Assembly (NCBI GenBank): GCA_035630195.1
Contig: DASQLD010000536.1
Coordinates: forward strand, 1-5,291
From: DASQDN01 sp035630195
Lineage (GTDB): Bacteria > Acidobacteriota > Terriglobia > Bryobacterales > Bryobacteraceae
Direction: 5' to 3'
DNA: 5,291 nucleotides
Part shown: piece after piece, positions 1 through 5,291 of the stretch
How the letters are laid out: each line of letters opens with the position of its first letter
Numbering within the stretch: position 1 is the first letter of the stretch
Translations under genes and position numbers: made by a program
Notes under the pieces: generated by a model
Databases searched by the model: none
What the model saw: the letters and a program-made list of their open reading frames with translations, nothing else
What the model was told of the DNA's origin: nothing

Positions 1-2091
1 CGAATACTCTGCGCGACGCAGGGATGACGCGGCGTCGATCGCTCGAACAGCTATCGTCGTTGTGGTGGGTGAACGTTGGGTCACGGTTGCAGTCACGGCC
101 GGAGGTGTGCCATCGAACAAGACCGGCGTACTGACAAGCTCGGCCTGCCGGGCAGTGTCGCCTGGATTCGAAGTCTTGTCCGAGGCGACAATGCGAAACA
201 AATAGCGGCCGTCCGCAAGGACGTCGCCTTCGAGAGTCAGCATCGTTTCCGTCACGTTCTCTCGTAGCCGTTTCCATTGCAACTCGTCGTCCCCTCGAAA
301 GTAGACGGCATAAACGAGCTTGTCATCATCCGGATCTTCGGCTTGCCAGACAATCTGAATCTGCTGGGTCAGTCCTCGATTGAGCGTCTGCGACGGAGTC
401 CCGGATAGCGTGGACGCACCCGCTTCTCCGGTATCGGTGACGGTAATGCTGTATGTTCCCGCCGAGGCCTGGGGAGTAGCAGCCTTTCCGACCGTCGTGG
501 CCGGCGAAACCTGTGTCATCACATTCAATGACCGAACGATTGGAGGGTTGTTTTGCGGCAAGTAGGCCAAGGTGACGCCATTAATCATTGGTGATACTGC
601 CGTCTCTCCGGCCAAGTCGGCTTTCCATTGAATAAACCGAGCATTGGGACTGGATATTTTCGATCCTCGAGGATCTGTCTGCGGGGCCGACCAGTCGCTC
701 CAGGTTCTGTCCGGTCTTGCCGAGTTACCGGATCGTGTCCGGAACGCCAGCTTACCTGACCCTTTTCGCTCTCCCCGCCAAGTCAGTTGTCCCCACCGCG
801 CCACGGTTCCGGCATCGTGGACAGGAGATTCGTAGGACCCGTCAGCCGTTGTGCTCTCGGAGAGACGGTAGAGTTTGCCCATCGTTCCTGTAGCAGCCAC
901 AATGCTATCGCCGGATAGCAAAAGCCGAGTGGTCTCGCCCTCGTTAGTCTGCGCGATGAGCGTCACTCGACGATCCGCGCTCATGCGATAGATCCGGCCG
1001 TTCGAATCGGTAGAGAAGAGTACTTGCGGTCCGGCAAGAAGGACATCATAAATGTTCTCTTCCTTGGACGACCAGAGAGTCTCCACCGTGTTGTCAGGTT
1101 GAATTCGATATAAGGCGGACTTGTCGATACCGGCCGACTCCAGGGCCGAGGGAGCCGTATACACAGTCTGACCTGGAGTAGCCGCGCCCTGGGTAGTGGC
1201 GGGTTTCGTGCTTTCCGGGGACTTGGGCTTCAACTCAGCGGGAGCCTGCGCTGCCTCATCAGTGACTGTGATGGAAATTGTTGGAGTGTTAGCCGCCGGA
1301 GGCTGCGTACCCGATTGTGTTGCCGCTCCGGCTGCATTGGTCCTCTGCTGGACCGATCCGCCAAGGGCCGCCGCATAGATAGAACCATCAGGGGCGGCTA
1401 TCAACGTTCGAATTTCGGGAAAGTCTGCATCGTACAGTACAAACGCCTTGTCTTTCCCATCGAGCCTATAAAGAAGACCGTTGGGATCTGTTCCCGCCAG
1501 GACGCGACCATTCCTGTCGAGCGCCAAGGCCGTGACGTGCGATTGACCAGTCTCGAACCACACTTCCCCAGATCCTTTGGCTGTGACTCGGAAGATCTTC
1601 CCCTCGTCACCCGACCCGACATACAAAGCGCCGTCAGGGCCAACAGCAAGCGACCAGATATACCGTGAATTTGGAGCGAAATACTCTTCGGCCACAGAGC
1701 CGCGAATGCGGTATACCTTCCCGCTCGGAGAAGTTCCGGCAAACACCGACCCGTCGGGCGCCACTGCGACTGCGAAGATCTCGGGTTCCGGCGCGGTCCA
1801 GACAAGAGTGCTGGCGCCAGTCCGATCGATTCGGTACAGCCGGCCGCGATGGCCGGTGCCAACATACAGGGTTCCGTCCGCTCCCTCGGCGACAGTCCAT
1901 ATAGACGGCTCGTCGGACGAGAACAGCGGTGTCAGACGTGGAGCGAGAACGACACGGCCATCCCTTGTAAGGGACACTCCCGAGAAACGACCGCGCATGA
2001 AGTCGGCGTATGTATTCATCTCCCAAGATGCTGTGCTGGACGCAAAAAGGCCAGCGCCCGCCAGCAGGACTGCGGCAATGTAACGGATCAT
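1..2091 (-). CDS. Secreted beta-propeller protein with C-terminal beta-sandwich regions (3' end off the window)
   Basis: The open frame has 697 codons from the ATG at 2091 down to base 1, with no stop, so the C-terminus is missing. Residues 1-21 form a signal peptide (MIRYIAAVLLAGAGLFASSTA), so the product is exported. Residues 63-410 hold repeated propeller blades of about 40-45 residues. Each carries a DG-(T/S/A)-(L/V)-(Y/F)-x-G ... G-(R/K)-(L/V/I)-(Y/F)-R signature, for example near 72-88, 113-129, 152-169, 192-210, 355-370 and 394-410. A blade near 235-330 is interrupted by a Pro/Ala/Thr/Gln-rich insert (about 247-322). Residues 415-510 look like a beta-sandwich or carbohydrate-binding-like region (WGQLTW, RTRSGN, TWSDWS). 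A second low-complexity linker (525-575) leads into an Ig/FN3-like stretch (576-662). The start is fixed by the signal peptide, an ATGA overlap with the upstream gene, and GGAAG seven bases upstream. The specific function is unknown; a scaffold or ligand-binding role outside the cytoplasm is inference. The gene is probably translated in coupling with the S55 gene. Confidence 0.85.
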   Translation of the reverse strand, partial: MIRYIAAVLLAGAGLFASSTASWEMNTYADFMRGRFSGVSLTRDGRVVLAPRLTPLFSSDEPSIWTVAEGADGTLYVGTGHRGRLYRIDRTGASTLVWTAPEPEIFAVAVAPDGSVFAGTSPSGKVYRIRGSVAEEYFAPNSRYIWSLAVGPDGALYVGSGDEGKIFRVTAKGSGEVWFETGQSHVTALALDRNGRVLAGTDPNGLLYRLDGKDKAFVLYDADFPEIRTLIAAPDGSIYAAALGGSVQQRTNAAGAATQSGTQPPAANTPTISITVTDEAAQAPAELKPKSPESTKPATTQGAATPGQTVYTAPSALESAGIDKSALYRIQPDNTVETLWSSKEENIYDVLLAGPQVLFSTDSNGRIYRMSADRRVTLIAQTNEGETTRLLLSGDSIVAATGTMGKLYRLSESTTADGSYESPVHDAGTVARWGQLTWRGERKGSGKLAFRTRSGNSARPDRTWSDWSAPQTDPRGSKISSPNARFIQWKADLAGETAVSPMINGVTLAYLPQNNPPIVRSLNVMTQVSPATTVGKAATPQASAGTYSITVTDTGEAGASTLSGTPSQTLNRGLTQQIQIVWQAEDPDDDKLVYAVYFRGDDELQWKRLRENVTETMLTLEGDVLADGRYLFRIVASDKTSNPGDTARQAELVSTPVLFDGTPPAVTATVTQRSPTTTTIAVRAIDAASSLRRAEYS

Positions 2092-3854
2092 TCCTTCACT
2101 TCCAACTGCAGGGTCTTGGAGCCTGTAACGGACACGTCACCGGAGGCAAATACCATTTCAGCGATCGTCGACGTTCGGGGAATCGTAGATGTTCCTGTCT
2201 GAGTGCGGGTCAGTATGGAACCGATTGAGGGGGGCGGATCGGGTAAATCTTTGCCGTCGATCTGAAAACCCGCATCGGCGCGCCAAACTCGAACGTAGCC
2301 TTTGGTGTTCGAGCGCAGGGAGTTCAGGAAAGACACCAGTTCTTTCGCAGGTCGAGGTTGACCAATTCCGTAATACCGCTGTTCCGCGGCATTGACTGTG
2401 GGTCCATCGCCAACAGTGAAATTGAGGGTTCCCACTGGAGAGCCGATGGGAACGTTGTAGGCGAGTTTGTGCTTGGTACGTACTCCGCTTTCCCCGGCGA
2501 CTTCGATCATGATCTCGACGTTCTCTCCGGGCCGCGCTTCACGTCTCGACAGCCAGGCGTTCTCGATGCTCGCCTGCTTCTTAACGGTGAACGAGTCCAA
2601 GGCTATGTTCACTTTTCGAACGCGCAGATCCTCAACCGAATTCTGGAGCGCATACCCGAGAGGCATGGCGGTGGATAAAGCGGTTTGCAGTGGCACATTG
2701 AAATCGCCCGAGTGGATGGTGTCGAAGCGGAGCGATTCGGACAAGTTATCGAACTCGACTTCGCCGCGTATCCGTACCGCTCCAGAGCCTAACGTCCGCT
2801 CGGTTGCATCGAGCGCGGAATAGATCGCCATCTGTAGCAGCATCGGGGAAAGGAGACGATCCTGGGCCATCTCCATCTTGTATTCGATTGGCCTTGCCAA
2901 TCCCGCGACTGAAATAGTGACCGGCGTCATCCGCGGGCGACGCCCGAGTTCGCCGGCGACCGCGGCGTTGCGATCCGACGTAATCGAGCCCAGCCAATCG
3001 CCGCTGGCCGAGATCTTGAAGGAGGTCGAGACGTTTGGCAGAAGCGCGAGGACGGATGCCCGAGTGAAAGGAACTTCCGTCGGTCCTACGGATAAGAATC
3101 GATGTCCAAAGGCGTAGACGCGCTTTCCGTCGATGTGGGTAACTGTTCCATCAGCGCCGACACTGAGATCACCTGTAATCAACTGCACACTGATCATCGA
3201 GCCCGGTTCCAACGGACTCGTGTTGCGTAGTTCCGTGGGTTGCCGGCCAGCGGACAAACCTTGGCGCGGTTCCAGTCCTATCGCACGCAGTTGCGGTGCG
3301 AAGGCGTCGAGCGTTGCGCGTGTGAACCCATTGAAAGAGAGCGGTGTTGCAAGATTGACCAGTTCCGTACCATCATTTCTCGCTATACCATTTCTTGAAT
3401 AAGTCCGGACTAGGGCGGCCTGGACAGCGCGCGGCAGACCAGTGTCTCCGCCCGCTAACATCTCGGCAATAGGACGTATGCCCGCAATTGGCTCTTTCGA
3501 GAACGGGAACGCCATGGCCACTGCCCCGGCAAGTTTCCCGTCTATGTAAACTGGGCTACCACTCATCCCTTGCATTACACCGGTACGCTCGAGCGGACCG
3601 CCACTTAAACGGCCTAGAATGATCGATTGTTTAGGACCGGCATTCTCGAGTGTGCCTAGGATTTCCACTTGAAACTCTTCCACAGCGGTCCCCGAGAAGA
3701 CCGTTCGACCGACGCCTTTCAGACCGGGGCGGATTTCCGAGATGGGAAAAAACTCGAGCGGAGGGGGAGTCTGGGCCCGTAGAGCGCAAAAGCACGCAAC
3801 AGTAATACAATGAGAAAAAGCGCGGAGAGCGGGCACTACTACCATTCTAGACAT
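2088..3854 (-). CDS. Secreted SpoIVB-type (peptidase S55) domain protein
   Basis: The product is 588 residues from the ATG at 3854. Residues 1-27 look like a signal peptide ending CALRA before QTPPPLEFF, so the mature protein is probably periplasmic or secreted. Residues 32-135 match the Ser half of family S55 (SpoIVB): GVMQGMSGSPVYIDGKLAGAV, with candidate nucleophile Ser98. Residues 217-322 resemble the His half, with VYAFGH (His251) and a following GSITSDRNAAVAGELGRRP stretch. Residues 323-588 are beta-rich and unassigned. In Bacillus SpoIVB the His half precedes the Ser half, so the order here appears swapped. I see no PDZ domain and no clear equivalent of the SpoIVB Asp, so activity is uncertain. 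The frame extends upstream to a TTG at 3884 (598 residues), but the first ATG fits better: it has GGA five bases upstream, a compact signal peptide and a plausible promoter that would leave a 26-base leader. An ATG at 3845 is also possible. The gene overlaps the next by ATGA. SpoIVB cleaves a sporulation signalling protein; nothing here indicates sporulation, and the substrate is unknown. Confidence 0.85.
   Translation of the reverse strand: MSRMVVVPALRAFSHCITVACFCALRAQTPPPLEFFPISEIRPGLKGVGRTVFSGTAVEEFQVEILGTLENAGPKQSIILGRLSGGPLERTGVMQGMSGSPVYIDGKLAGAVAMAFPFSKEPIAGIRPIAEMLAGGDTGLPRAVQAALVRTYSRNGIARNDGTELVNLATPLSFNGFTRATLDAFAPQLRAIGLEPRQGLSAGRQPTELRNTSPLEPGSMISVQLITGDLSVGADGTVTHIDGKRVYAFGHRFLSVGPTEVPFTRASVLALLPNVSTSFKISASGDWLGSITSDRNAAVAGELGRRPRMTPVTISVAGLARPIEYKMEMAQDRLLSPMLLQMAIYSALDATERTLGSGAVRIRGEVEFDNLSESLRFDTIHSGDFNVPLQTALSTAMPLGYALQNSVEDLRVRKVNIALDSFTVKKQASIENAWLSRREARPGENVEIMIEVAGESGVRTKHKLAYNVPIGSPVGTLNFTVGDGPTVNAAEQRYYGIGQPRPAKELVSFLNSLRSNTKGYVRVWRADAGFQIDGKDLPDPPPSIGSILTRTQTGTSTIPRTSTIAEMVFASGDVSVTGSKTLQLEVKE
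2099..2103 (-). promoter_or_regulatory. Ribosome binding site of the propeller gene, inside the end of the S55 gene
   Basis: On the minus strand GGAAG lies seven bases before the ATG at 2091, a good Shine-Dalgarno spacing. A second purine run (AAGGA) touches the ATG and is too close to serve. The site is within the last codons of the upstream gene, so ribosomes ending there could restart at the overlapping ATGA. Confidence 0.55.
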
Positions 3855-3914
3855 CTGTCCAGGCTTTGGCGGTTTCCGTGTCAAGTATCATAAGTTAGGC
3901 AATTTCGGTATGTT
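3855..3914. promoter_or_regulatory. Divergent intergenic region between the S55-propeller and exosortase-epsI gene pairs
   Basis: This 60-base AT-richer gap is the only non-coding DNA in the window and separates two divergent start codons. Promoters for both arms must lie here or reach into the coding ends. For the plus arm I find no convincing -35/-10 pair: TTGGCG at 3866-3871 is -35-like, but the -10-like hexamers downstream (TATCAT at 3886, TAAGTT at 3891) are badly spaced. An in-frame TAA at 3891-3893 shows that the exosortase cannot start further upstream. Confidence 0.6.
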
Positions 3915-3916
3915 AT
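3887..3916 (-). promoter_or_regulatory. Candidate sigma-70-like promoter for the S55-propeller pair
   Basis: On the minus strand TATGAT (plus positions 3887-3892) matches the -10 consensus at five of six bases. ATAACA (3911-3916) matches the -35 consensus TTGACA at four of six, with an 18-base spacer. Transcription would begin near 3880, giving a leader of about 26 bases before the ATG at 3854. It would leave almost no leader for the TTG at 3884, which supports the ATG start. The -35 box overlaps the exosortase start codon. Short motifs like these arise by chance in AT-rich gaps, so this is tentative. Confidence 0.3.
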
Positions 3917-3918
3917 GA
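3888..3918. repeat. Six-base inverted repeat across the divergent promoter
   Basis: TCATAA at 3888-3893 and TTATGA at 3913-3918 are exact reverse complements separated by 19 bases. The right arm includes the exosortase ATG. A repeat of this shape could be a dimeric regulator's operator for both arms, but six-base arms are short and may be coincidental. Confidence 0.25.
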
Positions 3919-4841
3919 GTTCAGTCGCTAACCCCGTAGTTACATCCGCCCCCGAGCCGCCCTCCTCAGAACGACAACCCCCCTGGCTAATGCTTGGCTG
4001 GTTCCTGGGCCTGTTGATCCTTTGTTATGCCCCGGTGCTGGCTCGTTTGGTGAAACAGTGGAATGACGACGAAGACATGGGGCACGGTTTTTTCGTACCC
4101 GTAATCGCCGCCTATATTGCTTGGCAAGATCGAGACAAATTGCTCGGCCGTCCTTTACAAACGAACTACTTAGGCCTTGTTATCGTTATTTTAGCGGCTA
4201 TTCAGATGTACATTGGAACGCTGGGAGCCGAGATATTCCTGGCGCGTACCGCCTTTGTGGAAGCGGTCTTCGGAAGCGTCTTGTTTCTGGGGGGCACATA
4301 CGCCTTGCGCGTGTTACTTTTTCCCCTCCTGCTGTTGTGCTTCATGGTCCCGCTGCCTGCCGTCATCTATAGTCAAATCACGTTTCCCCTTCAGATCTTT
4401 GCCAGCCAGGTCGCGGCGTTCAGTTTAGAATTGGTGGGCATACCGGTCCTGCGGGATGGGAATGTGCTTGAACTTCCCAGCCAGAAATTGAGTGTCGTCG
4501 AGGCCTGCAGCGGAATTCGCTCGCTGTTGTCGCTGACCTTTCTGTCGCTGGTGTACGGCTATTTCTTTGACAAGAAGCCCTGGATGCGTATCGCGTTGTT
4601 TCTGTCCACGGTGCCGATCGCAATCGTGGCGAACGCCGGCCGCGTGACGCTCACCGGAATCATGAGTGAGATCAATACTGACTTGGCCCACGGTTCCGCC
4701 CACACGGCTTCCGGCTGGGTGATTTTCATGATCGCGCTCGCGATGATGGTGGTCACTCATCAACTGATCAACCTGGTTTATAAATTCTTCACACAACGTT
4801 CTTCTTCTTCTTCTTCGAAAGTACAGGTCGAAAATGCTTAA
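3915..4841 (+). CDS. xrt: Exosortase (EpsH/XrtA-like transmembrane transpeptidase)
   Basis: This 308-residue integral inner-membrane protein has about eight hydrophobic segments from residue 25 to 291. Exosortases are cysteine transpeptidases that recognise C-terminal PEP-CTERM-type sorting signals, and they are often encoded with exopolysaccharide genes. The family residues are all visible: Cys198 in VVEACSGIRS, Arg243 in NAGRVTLTG, and His263 in HTASGWVIF. The amino-terminal motif MGHGFFVPVIAAYIAW (55-70) is also typical. The N-terminus is a Pro/Ser-rich tail of about 24 residues, and the C-terminus holds a six-serine run (296-301). The length suits a stand-alone exosortase; in many proteobacterial EpsH/XrtA proteins an EpsI domain is fused at the C-terminus, whereas here it is a separate overlapping gene. 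ATG 3915 is the earliest possible start, because an in-frame TAA lies at 3891, but no clear Shine-Dalgarno precedes it. The exosortase subtype (XrtA, acidobacterial XrtJ or another) cannot be set by eye, and no PEP-CTERM substrate is seen in the window. Confidence 0.93.
   Translation: MSSVANPVVTSAPEPPSSERQPPWLMLGWFLGLLILCYAPVLARLVKQWNDDEDMGHGFFVPVIAAYIAWQDRDKLLGRPLQTNYLGLVIVILAAIQMYIGTLGAEIFLARTAFVEAVFGSVLFLGGTYALRVLLFPLLLLCFMVPLPAVIYSQITFPLQIFASQVAAFSLELVGIPVLRDGNVLELPSQKLSVVEACSGIRSLLSLTFLSLVYGYFFDKKPWMRIALFLSTVPIAIVANAGRVTLTGIMSEINTDLAHGSAHTASGWVIFMIALAMMVVTHQLINLVYKFFTQRSSSSSSKVQVENA
4800..4817 (+). repeat. TCT trinucleotide tract encoding polyserine at the exosortase C-terminus
   Basis: Five TCT units followed by TCG encode six consecutive serines after the last membrane helix. 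Changes in unit number would keep the reading frame and only alter tail length. Confidence 0.8.
4825..4827 (+). promoter_or_regulatory. Ribosome binding site of epsI
   Basis: AGG lies six bases before the ATG at 4834, inside the last exosortase codons. It is short but well placed and supports the overlapping start. Confidence 0.4.
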
Positions 4842-5291
4842 TTCCGGATTTCTACGGACGACTGGCGCGAAGGTCCTAACGGCCGTACTACTGTTGCAGG
4901 CCGCTTTGGTCTATGGCTTCAACCGGCGCGAACTGATTCCTCAGAACCTTCCGCTCAGCCAAGTTCCCGCACAAATGAATTCCTGGAATCTTCAACAGGA
5001 AGGCGTCGTCGAGAAGGAAGTTCAGGACGTTTTGAGAGCCGACGAATTGCTAACCCGGACTTATGTGAGCACGAACCAGCACATGGGTGCGCATTTGTTC
5101 GTAGCGTATTTCCGCTCGCAGCGTACGGGCCAGACACCGCACTCTCCTAAGAACTGTCTTCCCGGGAGCGGATGGGTTCCCACGCTCAATGACGTAATCC
5201 ACGTCAACATCCCCGGACGCGCTGACGCCATTGAAGTGAATCGCTACGTGGTCGGCAAAGGTGACCAGAAGAGTCTGGTTCTGTACTGGTA
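4834..5291 (+). CDS. epsI: EpsI / exosortase C-terminal-domain-associated protein, DUF3485 (3' end off the window)
   Basis: The frame is open for 152 codons plus two bases to the right edge with no stop, so the C-terminus is missing; EpsI proteins are usually a little over 200 residues. Residues 11-29 form one hydrophobic segment, an uncleaved anchor or signal peptide, so the rest should face the periplasm. Residues 38-54 (LSQVPAQMNSWNLQQEG) fit the usual start of the domain. Residues 103-114 (HSPKNCLPGSGW, with Cys108) are the family's hallmark. EpsI accompanies exosortases in exopolysaccharide loci, either fused to EpsH or as a separate gene; its biochemical role is not settled. The ATG at 4834 overlaps the exosortase stop by 8 bases in a different frame, so the two are almost certainly cotranscribed and probably translationally coupled. 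Confidence 0.9.
   Translation, partial: MLNSGFLRTTGAKVLTAVLLLQAALVYGFNRRELIPQNLPLSQVPAQMNSWNLQQEGVVEKEVQDVLRADELLTRTYVSTNQHMGAHLFVAYFRSQRTGQTPHSPKNCLPGSGWVPTLNDVIHVNIPGRADAIEVNRYVVGKGDQKSLVLYW

Noticed and set aside
1401..1865. Minus-strand open frame of 154 codons, with several plus-strand frames over 1300-2200
   Set aside because: These overlap the propeller gene in other frames. Their translations are Arg/Ser/Pro-rich with no domain pattern, while the propeller frame shows a signal peptide and regular blades.
2467..2823. Plus-strand open frame of 118 codons within the S55 gene
   Set aside because: No ribosome site or domain features; it is the complement of a well-supported coding frame.
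3569..3590. Sporulation gene interpretation of the SpoIVB-like domain
   Set aside because: No PDZ domain and no sporulation neighbours, and the adjacent exosortase points to a Gram-negative envelope; the similarity is to the peptidase domain only.
3855..3884. TTG start at 3884 for the S55 protein
   Set aside because: It adds ten Lys/Pro-rich residues ahead of the signal peptide, has no good ribosome site and sits at the proposed transcription start. It is kept only as an alternative.
4425..4796. Minus-strand open frame of 123 codons antisense to the exosortase
   Set aside because: It lies opposite the conserved Cys, Arg and His region of the exosortase and its translation is His/Gln/Arg-rich without recognisable motifs; it is a shadow.
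4800..4817. TCT tract as a phase-variable switch between split and fused exosortase-EpsI
   Set aside because: The unit is three bases, so gain or loss of units does not change frame and cannot join the two reading frames.

Overview
The window is bacterial, moderately GC-rich (about 56 percent by eye) and almost fully coding. Two gene pairs diverge from one short intergenic gap of about 60 bases. The gene types suggest a Gram-negative bacterium of the Acidobacteriota, perhaps near Solibacter/Bryobacter: a secreted protein with a SpoIVB-type (S55) peptidase domain outside any sporulation context, a secreted beta-propeller protein with Pro/Ala/Thr-rich linkers, and an exosortase next to a separate EpsI. 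This placement is inferred from memory of gene content; no marker gene is present.

Left arm, minus strand, 3854 down to 1. The first gene encodes a secreted S55-domain protein of about 588 residues. Its stop codon overlaps the start of the next gene in an ATGA. That second gene encodes an exported multi-blade beta-propeller followed by beta-sandwich-like regions. It runs off the left edge after 697 codons with no stop.

Centre, 3855 to 3914. This is the only non-coding stretch. It must carry both divergent promoters. A reasonable promoter can be proposed for the minus arm, and a 6+6 base inverted repeat lies across the gap.

Right arm, plus strand, 3915 to 5291. An eight-or-so-helix exosortase with Cys, Arg and His at the expected places overlaps by 8 bases the start of an EpsI (DUF3485) protein, which runs off the right edge. 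Together these two act in the inner membrane and periplasm on exopolysaccharide export and PEP-CTERM protein sorting.

How the arms relate is inference. All four products are exported or membrane proteins, and the shared promoter region suggests joint control of envelope or extracellular-matrix functions. The most unusual signal is the order of halves in the S55 domain: the Ser-containing half (GMSGSP) comes before the His-containing half (YAFGH), the reverse of Bacillus SpoIVB. I saw no RNA genes, mobile elements, CRISPR arrays or terminators.
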